From Escarpia spicata (taxonomy: Eukaryota > Annelida > Polychaeta > Sabellida > Siboglinidae): 64,000 nt of DNA. Below, piece by piece: positions 19,501 to 31,300 of this stretch (its first letter is position 1; the number at the start of each line of letters is the position of its first letter). The notes beneath the pieces are model-generated. The model did not search any database. It worked only from the letters and a program-made list of their open reading frames with translations, and was not told the origin of the DNA. Where the stretch lies: positions 28,268,132-28,332,131 of the forward strand of contig OZ023207.1 of assembly GCA_963995525.1 (NCBI GenBank). Reading direction: 5' to 3'. A program made the position numbers and the translations under genes.

Positions 19501-22434
19501 AGTGGTCCTTTGAAGTCAGTTCTCCTGTCAACTCTCCACACAAGCCATGTTAGATACTAAGACAGTGTGACTGCTGTATGGCTAAAGGGATTCAGTGGTC
19601 CTTTGAAGCCAGTTCTCCTGTCAACTGTCCACACAAGCCTTGTTAGATACTGGGACAGTGTGACCGCTGTATGGCTAAAGGGATTCAGTGGTCCTTCGAA
19701 GCCAGTTCACCTGTCAACTGTCCACACAAGCCTTGTTAGATACCGGGACAGTGTGTGAGTGCTGTACGGCTAAAGGGATTCAGTGGTCCTTTGAAGCCAG
19801 TTCTCCTGCCAACTGTCCACACAAGCCTTGTTAGATACCGGGACAGTGTGACTGCTGTATGGCTAAAGGGATTCAGTGGTCCTTTGAAGCCAGTTCTCCT
19901 GTCAACTGTCCACACAAGCCTTGTTAGATACTGAGACAGTGTGACTGCTGTATGGCTAAAGGGATTCAGTGGTCCTTTGAAGTCAGTTCTCCTGTCAATT
20001 GTCCACATAAGCCTTGTTAGATACTGAGACAGTGTGACTGCTGTATGGCTAAAGGGATTCAGTTGTCCTTTGAAGCCAGTTCTCCTGCCAACTGTCCACA
20101 CAAGCCTTGTTAGATACCGGGACAGTGTGACAGCTGTATGGCTAAAGGGATTCAGTGGTCCTTTGTAGCCATTTCTCCTGCCAACTGTCCACACAAGTCT
20201 TGTTAGATACTGGGACAGTGTGACTGCTGTATGGTTAAAGGGATTCAGTGGTCCTTTGAAGCCAGTTCTCCTGTCAACTGTCCATACAAACCTTTTTAGA
20301 TACCGGGACAGTGTGACTGCTGTATGGTTAAAGGGATTCAGTGGTCCTTTGAAGTCAGTTCTCCTGCCAACTGTCCACACAAGCCTTGTTAGATACTGGG
20401 ACAGTGTGACTGCTGTATGGCTAAAGGGATTCAGTGGTCCTTTGAAGCCAGTTCTCCTGCCAACTGTCCACACAAGCCTTGTTAGATACTGGGACAGTGT
20501 GACTGCTGTATGGGTAAAGGGATTCAGTGGTCCTTTGAAGCCAGTTCTCCTGCCAACTGTCCACACAAGCCTTGTTAGATACTGGGACAGTGTGACTGCT
20601 GTATGGCTAAAGGGATTCAGTGGTCCTTTGAAGCCAGTTCTCCTGCCAACTGTCCACACAAGCCTTGTTAGATACTGAGACAGTGTGACTGCTGAATGGC
20701 TAAAGGGATTCAGTGGTCCTTTGAAGCCAGTTCTCCTGTCAACTGTCCACACAAGCCTTGTTAGATACTGAGACAGTGTGACTGCTGTATGGCTAAAGGG
20801 ATTCAGTGGTCCTTTGAAGTCAGTTCTCCTGTCAATTGTCCACATAAGCCTTGTTAGATACTGAGACAGTGTGACTGCTGTATGGCTAAAGGGATTCAGT
20901 GGTCCTTTGAAGCCAGTTCTCCTGTCAACTGTCCACACAAGCCTTGTTAGATACCGGGACAGTGTGACAGCTGTATGGCTAAAGGGATTCAGTGGTCCTT
21001 TGTAGCCATTTCTCCTGCCAACTCTCCACACAAGCCTTGCTAGATACTGGGACAGTGTGACTGCTGTGTGGTTAAAGTGATTCAGTGGTCCTTTGAAGCC
21101 AGTTCTCCTGTCAACTGTCCACATAAGTCTTGTTAGATGCTGGGACAGTGTGAATACTGTATGGCTAAAGGGATTCAGTGGTCCTTTGAAGCCAGTTCTC
21201 CTGCCAACTGTCCACACAAGCCTTGTTAGATACTGGGAGAGTGTGACAGCTGTATGGCTAAAGGGATTCAGTGGTCCTTTGAAGCCAGTTCTCCTGCCAA
21301 CTGTCCACACAAGCCTTGTTAGATACTGGGACAGTGTGACTGCTGTATGGCTAAAGGGATTCAGTGGTCCTTTTAAGTCAGTTCTCCTGCCAACTGTCCA
21401 CACAAGCCTTGTTAGTTACTGGGAGAGTGTGACTGCTGTATGGCTAAAGGGATTCAGTGGTCCTTTGAAGTCAGTTCTCCTGTCAACTGTCCACACAAGC
21501 CTTGTTAGATACTGGGACAGTGTGACTGCTGTATGGCTAAAGGGATTCAGTGGTCCTTTGAAGCCAGTTCTCCTGTCAACTGTCCACACAAGCCTTGTTA
21601 GATACCGGGAGAGTGTGACTGCTGTATGGCTAAAGGGAGTCAGTGGTCCTTCGAAGCCAGTTCACCTGTCAACTGTCCACACAAGCCTTGTTAGATACCG
21701 GGACAGTGTGACTGCTGTATGGCTAAAGGGATTCAGTGGTCCTTTGAAGCCAGTTCTCCTGTCAACTGTCCACACAAGCCTTGTTAGATACCGGGACAGT
21801 ATGACTGCTGTATGGCTAAAGGGATTCAGTGGTCCTTTGAAGCCAGTTCTCCTGTCAACTGTCCACACAAGCCTTGTTAGATACTGAGACAGTGTGACTG
21901 CTGTATGGCTAAAGGGATTGAGTGGTCCTTTGAAGTTAGTTCTCCTGTCAATTGTCCACATAAGCCTTGTTAGATACTGTGACAGTGTGACTGCTGTATG
22001 GCTAAAGGGATTCAGTGGTCCTTTGAAGCCAGTTCTCCTGCCAACTGTCCACACAAGCCTTGTCAGATACCGGGACAGTGTGACAGCTGTATGGCTAAAG
22101 GGATTCAGTGGTCCTTTGAAGCCAGTTCTCCTGCCAACTGTCCACACAAGCCTTGTTAGATACTGGGACAGTGTGACTGCTGTATGGCTAAAGGGTTTCA
22201 GTGGTCCTTTGAAGTCAGTTCTCCTGTCAACTCTCCACACAAGCCATGTTAGATACTAAGACAGTGTGACTGCTGTATGGCTAAAGGGATTCAGTGGTCC
22301 TTTGAAGCCAGTTCTCCTGTCAACTGTCCACACAAGCCTTGTTAGATACTGGGACAGTGTGACCGCTGTATGGCTAAAGGGATTCAGTGGTCCTTCGAAG
22401 CCAGTTCACCTGTCAACTGTCCACACAAGCCTTG

Positions 22435-25400
22435 TTAGATACCGGGACAGTGTGTGAGTGCTGTATGGCTAAAGGGATTCAGTGGTCCTTTGAAGCCAGT
22501 TCTCCTGCCAACTGTCCACACAAGCCTTGTTAGATACCGGGACAGTGTGACTGCTGTATGGCTAAAGGGATTCAGTGGTCCTTTGAAGCCAGTTCTCCTG
22601 TCAACTGTCCACACAAGCCTTGTTAGATACTGAGACAGTGTGACTGCTGTATGGCTAAAGGGATTCAGTGGTCCTTTGAAGTCAGTTCTCCTGTCAATTG
22701 TCCACATAAGCCTTGTTAGATACTGAGACAGTGTGACTGCTGTATGGCTAAAGGGATTCAGTTGTCCTTTGAATGCAGTTCTCCTGCCAACTGTCCACAC
22801 AAGCCTTGTTAGATACCGGGACAGTGTGACAGCTGTATGGCTAAAGGGATTCAGTGGTCCTTTGTAGCCATTTCTCCTGCCAACTGTCCACACAAGTCTT
22901 GTTAGATACTGGGACAGTGTGACTGCTGTATGGTTAAAGGGATTCAGTGGTCCTTTGAAGCCAGTTCTCCTGTCAACTGTCCATACAAACCTTTTTAGAT
23001 ACCGGGACAGTGTGACTGCTGTATGGTTAAAGGGATTCAGTGGTCCTTTGAAGTCAGTTCTCCTGCCAACTGTCCACACAAGCCTTGTTAGATACTGGGA
23101 CAGTGTGACTGCTGTATGGCTAAAGGGATTCAGTGGTCCTTTGAAGCCAGTTCTCCTGCCAACTGTCCACACAAGCCTTGTTAGATACTGGGACAGTGTG
23201 ACTGCTGTATGGGTAAAGGGATTCAGTGGTCCTTTGAAGCCAGTTCTCCTGCCAACTGTCCACACAAGCCTTGTTAGATACTGGGACAGTGTGACTGCTG
23301 TATGGCTAAAGGGATTCAGTGGTCCTTTGAAGCCAGTTCTCCTGCCAACTGTCCACACAAGCCTTGTTAGATACTGAGACAGTGTGACTGCTGAATGGCT
23401 AAAGGGATTCAGTGGTCCTTTGAAGCCAGTTCTCCTGTCAACTGTCCACACAAGCCTTGTTAGATACTGAGACAGTGTGACTGCTGTATGGCTAAAGGGA
23501 TTCAGTGGTCCTTTGAAGTCAGTTCTCCTGTCAATTGTCCACATAAGCCTTGTTAGATACTGAGACAGTGTGACTGCTGTATGGCTAAAGGGATTCAGTG
23601 GTCCTTTGAAGCCAGTTCTCCTGTCAACTGTCCACACAAGCCTTGTTAGATACCGGGACAGTGTGACAGCTGTATGGCTAAAGGGATTCAGTGGTCCTTT
23701 GTAGCCATTTCTCCTGCCAACTCTCCACACAAGCCTTGGTAGATACTGGGACAGTGTGACTGCTGTATGGTTAAAGGGATTCAGTGGTCCTTTGAAGCCA
23801 GTTCTCCTGTCAACTGTCCACACAAGCCTTGTTAGATGCTGGGACAGTGTGACTGATGTATGGTTAAAGGGATTCAGTGGTCCTTTGAAGCCAGTTCTCC
23901 TGCCAACTGTCCACACAAGCCTTGCTAGATACTGGGACAGTGTGACTGCTGTGTGGTTAAAGTGATTCAGTGGTCCTTTGAAGCCAGTTCTCCTGCCAAC
24001 TGTCCACACAAGCCTTGTTAGATACTGGGAGAGTGTGACAGCTGTATGGCTAAAGGGATTCAGTGGTCCTTTGAAGCCAGTTCTCCTGCCAACTGTCCAC
24101 ACAAGCCTTGTTAGATACCGGGACAGTGTGACTGCTGTATGGTTAAAGGGATTCAGTGGTCCTTTGAAGCCAGTTCTCCTGTCAACTGTCCACACAAGCC
24201 TTGTTAGATACTGAGACAGTGTGACTGCTGTATGGCTAAAGGGATTCAGTGGTCCTTTGAAGTCAGTTCTCCTGTCAATTGTCCACATAAGCCTTGTTAG
24301 ATACTGAGACAGTGTGACTGCTGTATGGCTAAAGGGATTCAGTTGTCCTTTGAAGCCAGTTCTCCTGCCAACTGTCCACACAAGCCTTGTTAGATACCGG
24401 GACAGTGTGACAGCTGTATGGCTAAAGGGATTCAGTGGTCCTTTGTAGCCATTTCTCCTGCCAACTGTCCACACAAGTCTTGTTAGATACTGGGACAGTG
24501 TGACTGCTGTATGGTTAAAGGGATTCAGTGGTCCTTTGAAGCCAGTTCTCCTGTCAACTGTCCATACAAACCTTTTTAGATACCGGGACAGTGTGACTGC
24601 TGTATGGTTAAAGGGATTCAGTGGTCCTTTGAAGTCAGTTCTCCTGCCAACTGTCCACACAAGCCTTGTTAGATACTGGGACAGTGTGACTGCTGTATGG
24701 CTAAAGGGATTCAGTGGTCCTTTGAAGCCAGTTCTCCTGCCAACTGTCCACACAAGCCTTGTTAGATACTGGGACAGTGTGACTGCTGTATGGGTAAAGG
24801 GATTCAGTGGTCCTTTGAAGCCAGTTCTCCTGCCAACTGTCCACACAAGCCTTGTTAGATACTGGGACAGTGTGACTGCTGTATGGCTAAAGGGATTCAG
24901 TGGTCCTTTGAAGCCAGTTCTCCTGCCAACTGTCCACACAAGCCTTGTTAGATACTGAGACAGTGTGACTGCTGAATGGCTAAAGGGATTCAGTGGTCCT
25001 TTGAAGCCAGTTCTCCTGTCAACTGTCCACACAAGCCTTGTTAGATACTGAGACAGTGTGACTGCTGTATGGCTAAAGGGATTCAGTGGTCCTTTGAAGT
25101 CAGTTCTCCTGTCAATTGTCCACATAAGCCTTGTTAGATACTGAGACAGTGTGACTGCTGTATGGCTAAAGGGATTCAGTGGTCCTTTGAAGCCAGTTCT
25201 CCTGTCAACTGTCCACACAAGCCTTGTTAGATACCGGGACAGTGTGACAGCTGTATGGCTAAAGGGATTCAGTGGTCCTTTGTAGCCATTTCTCCTGCCA
25301 ACTCTCCACACAAGCCTTGGTAGATACTGGGACAGTGTGACTGCTGTATGGTTAAAGGGATTCAGTGGTCCTTTGAAGCCAGTTCTCCTGTCAACTGTCC

Positions 25401-25776
25401 ACACAAGCCTTGTTAGATGCTGGGACAGTGTGACTGATGTATGGTTAAAGGGATTCAGTGGTCCTTTGAAGCCAGTTCTCCTGCCAACTGTCCACACAAG
25501 CCTTGCTAGATACTGGGACAGTGTGACTGCTGTGTGGTTAAAGTGATTCAGTGGTCCTTTGAAGCCAGTTCTCCTGCCAACTGTCCACACAAGCCTTGTT
25601 AGATACTGGGAGAGTGTGACAGCTGTATGGCTAAAGGGATTCAGTGGTCCTTTGAAGCCAGTTCTCCTGCCAACTGTCCACACAAGCCTTGTTAGATACT
25701 GGGACAGTGTGACTGCTGTATGGCTAAAGGGATTCAGTGGTCCTTTTAAGTCAGTTCTCCTGCCAACTGTCCACAC
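22435..25776 (-). other. Longest open frame in the satellite (1113 codons), probably not a gene
   Basis: On the minus strand the 93-bp unit reads as a 31-residue repeat containing RRTGFKGPLNPFSHTAV and TLSQYLTRLVWTV. The apparent start is GTG, not ATG; reading upstream meets a TAA created by the GTTAGTTACTGG variant. The frame ends where the +2 junction shifts phase. No signal peptide, known domain or intron signal is seen. Similar frames occur at 7143-9305, 12570-14330, 19736-21403, 28297-29682, 39176-40750, 44014-45402, 48480-49961, 53878-55359, 57601-59082 and 60113-63175 (1020 codons). Most of the frequent monomer differences change the amino acid, which argues against a conserved protein. 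Confidence 0.3.
22563..25698 (+). repeat. Tandem duplication in the satellite, offset 1581 bp (17 monomers)
   Basis: About 22563-24117 is repeated at about 24144-25698, exactly 17 monomers apart. The order of diagnostic monomers (CATACAAACCTTTTTAG, GGGTAAAG, TGCTGAATGG, TGTAGCCATTTC, TGATGTATGG, GTGTGGTTAAAGTG) is identical in both. A GAATGCAG variant at about 22771 is present only in the first copy, so it arose after the duplication. Confidence 0.88.
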
Positions 25777-28387
25777 AAGCCTTGTTAGTTACTGGGAGAG
25801 TGTGACTGCTGTATGGCTAAAGGGATTCAGTGGTCCTTTGAAGTCAGTTCTCCTGTCAACTGTCCACACAAGCCTTGTTAGATACTGGGACAGTGTGACT
25901 GCTGTATGGCTAAAGGGATTCAGTGGTCCTTTGAAGCCAGTTCTCCTGTCAACTGTCCACATAAGCCTTGTTAGATACCGGGAGAGTGTGACTGCTGTAT
26001 GGCTAAAGGGAGTCAGTGGTCCTTCGAAGCCAGTTCACCTGTCAACTGTCCACACAAGCCTTGTTAGATACCGGGACAGTGTGACTGCTGTATGGCTAAA
26101 GGGATTCAGTGGTCCTTTGAAGCCAGTTCTCCTGTCAACTGTTCACACCAGCCTTGTTAGATACCGGGACAGTGTGACTGCTGTATGGCTAAAGGATTCA
26201 GTGGTCCTTTGAAGCCAGTTCTCCTGTCAACTGTCCACACAATCCTTATTAGATACCGGGACAGTGTGACTGCTGTATGGCTAAAGGGATTCAGTGGTCC
26301 TTTGAAGCCAATTCTCCTGTCAACTGTCCACACAAGCCTTGTTAGATACCGGGACAGTATGACTGCTGTATGGCTAAAGGGATTCAGTGGTCCTTTGAAG
26401 CCAGTTCTCCTGTCAACTGTCCACACAAGCCTTGTTAGATACTGAGACAGTGTGACTGCTGTATGGCTAAAGGGATTGAGTGGTCCTTTGAAGTTAGTTC
26501 TCCTGTCAATTGTCCACATAAGCCTTGTTAGATACTGAGACAGTGTGACTGCTGTATGGCTAAAGGGATTCAGTGGTCCTTTGAAGCCAGTTCTCCTGCC
26601 AACTGTCCACACAAGCCTTGTCAGATACCGGGACAGTGTGACAGCTGTATGGCTAAAGGGACTCAGTGGTCCTTTGAAGCCAGTTCTCCTGCCAACTGTC
26701 CACACAAGCCTTGTTAGATACTGGGAGAGTGTGACTGCTGTATGGCTAAAGGGTTTCAGTGGTCCTTTGAAGTCAGTTCTCCTGTCAACTCTCCACACAA
26801 GCCATGTTAGATACTAAGACAGTGTGACTGCTGTATGGCTAAAGGGATTCAGTGGTCCTTTGAAGCCAGTTCTCCTGTCAACTGTCCACACAAGCCTTGT
26901 TAGATACTGGGACAGTGTGACCGCTGTATGGCTAAAGGGATTCAGTGGTCCTTCGAAGCCAGTTCACCTGTCAACTGTCCACACAAGCCTTGTTAGATAC
27001 CGGGACAGTGTGTGAGTGCTGTATGGCTAAAGGGATTCAGTGGTCCTTTGAAGCCAGTTCTCCTGCCAACTGTCCACACAAGCCTTGTTAGATACCGGGA
27101 CAGTGTGACTGCTGTATGGCTAAAGGGATTCAGTGGTCCTTTGAAGCCAGTTCTCCTGTCAACTGTCCACACAAGCCTTGTTAGATACTGAGACAGTGTG
27201 ACTGCTGTATGGCTAAAGGGATTCAGTGGTCCTTTGAAGTCAGTTCTCCTGTCAATTGTCCACATAAGCCTTGTTAGATACTGAGACAGTGTGACTGCTG
27301 TATGGCTAAAGGGATTCAGTTGTCCTTTGAAGCCAGTTCTCCTGCCAACTGTCCACACAAGCCTTGTTGGATACCGGGACAGTGTGACTGCTGTATGGCT
27401 AAAGGGATTCAGTGGTCCTTTCAAGCCAGTTCTCCTGCCAACTCTCCACACAAGCCTTGTTAGATGCTGGGACAGTGTGACTGATGTATGGTTAAAGGGA
27501 TTCAGTGGTCCTTTGAAGCCAGTTCTCCTGCCAACTGTCCTCACAAGCCTTGCTAGATACTGGGACAGTGTGACTGCTGTGTGGTTAAAGTGATTCAGTG
27601 GTCCTTTGAAGCCAGTTCTCCCGTCAACTGTCCACATAAGTCTTGTTAGATGCTGGGACAGTGTGAATACTGTATGGCTAAAGGGATTCAGTGGTCCTTT
27701 GAAGCCAGTTCTCCTGCCAACTGTCCACACAAGCCTTGTTAGATACTGGGAGAGTGTGACAGCTGTATGGCTAAAGGGATTCAGTGGTCCTTTGAAGCCA
27801 GTTCTCCTGCCAACTGTCCACACAAGCCTTGTTAGATACTGGGACAGTGTGACTGCTGTATGGCTAAAGGGATTCAGTGGTCCTTTTAAGTCAGTTCTCC
27901 TGCCAACTGTCCACACAAGCCTTGTTAGTTACTGGGAGAGTGTGACTGCTGTATGGCTAAAGGGATTCAGTGGTCCTTTGAAGTCAGTTCTCCTGTCAAC
28001 TGTCCACACAAGCCTTGTTAGATACTGGGACAGTGTGACTGCTGTATGGCTAAAGGGATTCAGTGGTCCTTTGAAGCCAGTTCTCCTGTCAACTCTCCAC
28101 ACAAGCCTTGTTAGATACCGGGAGAGTGTGACTGCTGTATGGCTAAAGGGAGTCAGTGGTCCTTCGAAGCCAGTTCACCTGTAAACTGTCCACACAAGCC
28201 TTGTTAGATACCGGGACAGTGTGACTGCTGTATGGCTAAAGGGATTCAGTGGTCCTTTGAAGCCAGTTCTCCTGTCAACTGTTCACACCAGCCTTGTTAG
28301 ATACCGGGACAGTGTGACTGCTGTATGGCTAAAGGATTCAGTGGTCCTTTGAAGCCAGTTCTCCTGTCAACTGTCCACACAAGCCTT

Positions 28388-31300
28388 ATTAGATACCGGG
28401 ACAGTGTGACTGCTGTATGGCTAAAGGGATTCAGTGGTCCTTTGAAGCCAGTTCTCCTGTCAACTGTCCACACAAGCCTTGTTAGATACCGGGACAGTGT
28501 GACTGCTGTATGGCTAAATGGATTCAGTGGTCCTTTGAAGCCAGTTCTCCTGCCAACTGTCCACACAAGCCTTGTTAGATACTGGGACAGTGTGACTGCT
28601 GTATGGGTAAAGGGATTCAGTGGTCCTTTGAAGCCAGTTCTCCTGCCAACTGTCCACACAAGCCTTGTTAGATACTGGGACAGTGTGACTGCTGTATGGC
28701 TAAAGGGATTCAGTGGTCCTTTGAAGCCAGTTCTCCTGCCAACTGTCCACACAAGCCTTGTTAGATACTGAGACAGTGTGACTGCTGAATGGCTAAAGGG
28801 ATTCAGTGGTCCTTTGAAGCCAGTTCTCCTGTCAACTGTCCACACAAGCCTTGTTAGATACTGAGACAGTGTGACTGCTGTATGGCTAAAGGGATTCAGT
28901 GGTCCTTTGAAGTCAGTTCTCCTGTCAATTGTCCACATAAGCCTTGTTAGATACTGAGACAGTGTGACTGCTGTATGGCTAAAGGGATTCAGTGGTCCTT
29001 TGAAGCCAGTTCTCCTGTCAACTGTCCACACAAGCCTTGTTAGATACCGGGACAGTGTGACAGCTGTATGGCTAAAGGGATTCAGTGGTCCTTTGTAGCC
29101 ATTTCTCCTGCCAACTGTCCACACAAGCCTTGGTAGATACTGGGACAGTGTGACTGCTGTATGGTTAAAGGGATTCAGTGGTCCTTTGAAGCCAGTTCTC
29201 CTGTCAACTGTCCACACAAGCCTTGTTAGATGCTGGGACAGTGTGACTGATGTATGGTTAAAGGGATTCAGTGGTCCTTTGAAGCCAGTTCTCCTGCCAA
29301 CTGTCCACACAAGCCTTGCTAGATACTGGGACAGTGTGACTGCTGTGTGGTTAAAGTGATTCAGTGGTCCTTTGAAGCCAGTTCTCCTGTCAACTGTCCA
29401 CATAAGTCTTGTTAGATGCTGGGACAGTGTGAATACTGTATGGCTAAAGGGATTCAGTGGTCCTTTGAAGCCAGTTCTCCTGCCAACTGTCCACACAAGC
29501 CTTGTTAGATACTGGGAGAGTGTGACAGCTGTATGGCTAAAGGGATTCAGTGGTCCTTTGAAGCCAGTTCTCCTGCCAACTGTCCACACAAGCCTTGTTA
29601 GATACTGGGACAGTGTGACTGCTGTATGGCTAAAGGGATTCAGTGGTCCTTTTAAGTCAGTTCTCCTGCCAACTGTCCACACAAGCCTTGTTAGTTACTG
29701 GGAGAGTGTGACTGCTGTATGGCTAAAGGGATTCAGTGGTCCTTTGAAGTCAGTTCTCCTGTCAACTGTCCACACAAGCCTTGTTAGATACTGGGACAGT
29801 GTGACTGCTGTATGGCTAAAGGGATTCAGTGGTCCTTTGAAGCCAGTTCTCCTGTCAACTGTCCACACAAGCCTTGTTAAATACCGGGAGAGTGTGACTG
29901 CTGTATGGCTAAAGGGAGTCAGTGGTCCTTCGAAGCCAGTTCACCTGTCAACTGTCCACACAAGCCTTGTTAGATACCGGGACAGTGTGACTGCTGTATG
30001 GCTAAAGGGATTCAGTGGTCCTTTGAAGCCAGTTCTCCTGTCAACTGTTCACACCAGCCTTGTTAGATACCGGGACAGTGTGACTGCTGTATGGCTAAAG
30101 GATTCAGTGGTCCTTTGAAGCCAGTTCTCCTGTCAACTGTCCACACAAGCCTTATTAGATACCGGGACAGTGTGACTGCTGTATGGCTAAAGGGATTCAG
30201 TGGTCCTTTGAAGCCAATTCTCCTGTCAACTGTCCACACAAGCCTTGTTAGATACCGGGACAGTATGACTGCTGTATGGCTAAAGGGATTCAGTGGTCCT
30301 TTGAAGCCAGTTCTCCTGTCAACTGTCCACACAAGCCTTGTTAGATACTGAGACAGTGTGACTGCTGTATGGCTAAAGGGATTGAGTGGTCCTTTGAAGT
30401 TAGTTCTCCTGTCAATTGTCCACATAAGCCTTGTTAGATACTGAGACAGTGTGACTGCTGTATGGCTAAAGGGATTCAGTGGTCCTTTGAAGCCAGTTCT
30501 CCTGCCAACTGTCCACACAAGCCTTGTCAGATACCGGGACAGTGTGACAGCTGTATGGCTAAAGGGATTCAGTGGTCCTTTGAAGCCAGTTCTCCTGCCA
30601 ACTGTCCACACAAGCCTTGTTAGATACTGGGACAGTGTGACTGCTGTATGGCTAAAGGGTTTCAGTGGTTCTTTGAAGTCAGTTCTCCTGTCAACTCTCC
30701 ACACAAGCCATGTTAGATACTAAGACAGTGTGACTGCTGTATGGCTAAAGGGATTCAGTGGTCCTTTGAAGCCAGTTCTCCTGTCAACTGTCCACACAAG
30801 CCTTGTTAGATACTGGGACAGTGTGACCGCTGTATGGCTAAAGGGATTCAGTGGTCCTTCGAAGCCAGTTCACCTGTCAACTGTCCACACAAGCCTTGTT
30901 AGATACCGGGACAGTGTGTGAGTGCTGTATGGCTAAAGGGATTCAGTGGTCCTTTGAAGCCAGTTCTCCTGCCAACTGTCCACACAAGCCTTGTTAGATA
31001 CCGGGACAGTGTGACTGCTGTATGGCTAAAGGGATTCAGTGGTCCTTTGAAGCCAGTTCTCCTGTCAACTGTCCACACAAGACTTGTTAGATACTGAGAC
31101 AGTGTGACTGCTGTATGGCTAAAGGGATTCAGTGGTCCTTTGAAGTCAGTTCTCCTGTCAATTGTCCACATAAGCCTTGTTAGATACTGAGACAGTGTGA
31201 CTGCTGTATGGCTAAAGGGATTCAGTTGTCCTTTGAAGCCAGTTCTCCCGTCAACTGTCCACATAAGTCTTGTTAGATGCTGGGACAGTGTGAATACTGT

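Larger units (their letters stand above)
8604..22692 (+). repeat. Large tandem duplication in the satellite, offset 7166 bp
   Basis: The block from about 8604 to 15619 recurs from about 15770 to 22692. The offset is 7166 bp (77 monomers plus 5 bases) over the left and middle part. After a 2-monomer loss in the right copy (near 21040) and a 1-monomer loss in the left copy (near 14110) it becomes 7073 bp. Private variants shared by the two copies include GGGAGGGTGTG with CTAAAGCGATTC at about 9325-9355 and 16491-16520. The left boundary falls where GGCTAAAG and GGGTAAAG part (about 8602 against 15768). Confidence 0.85.
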
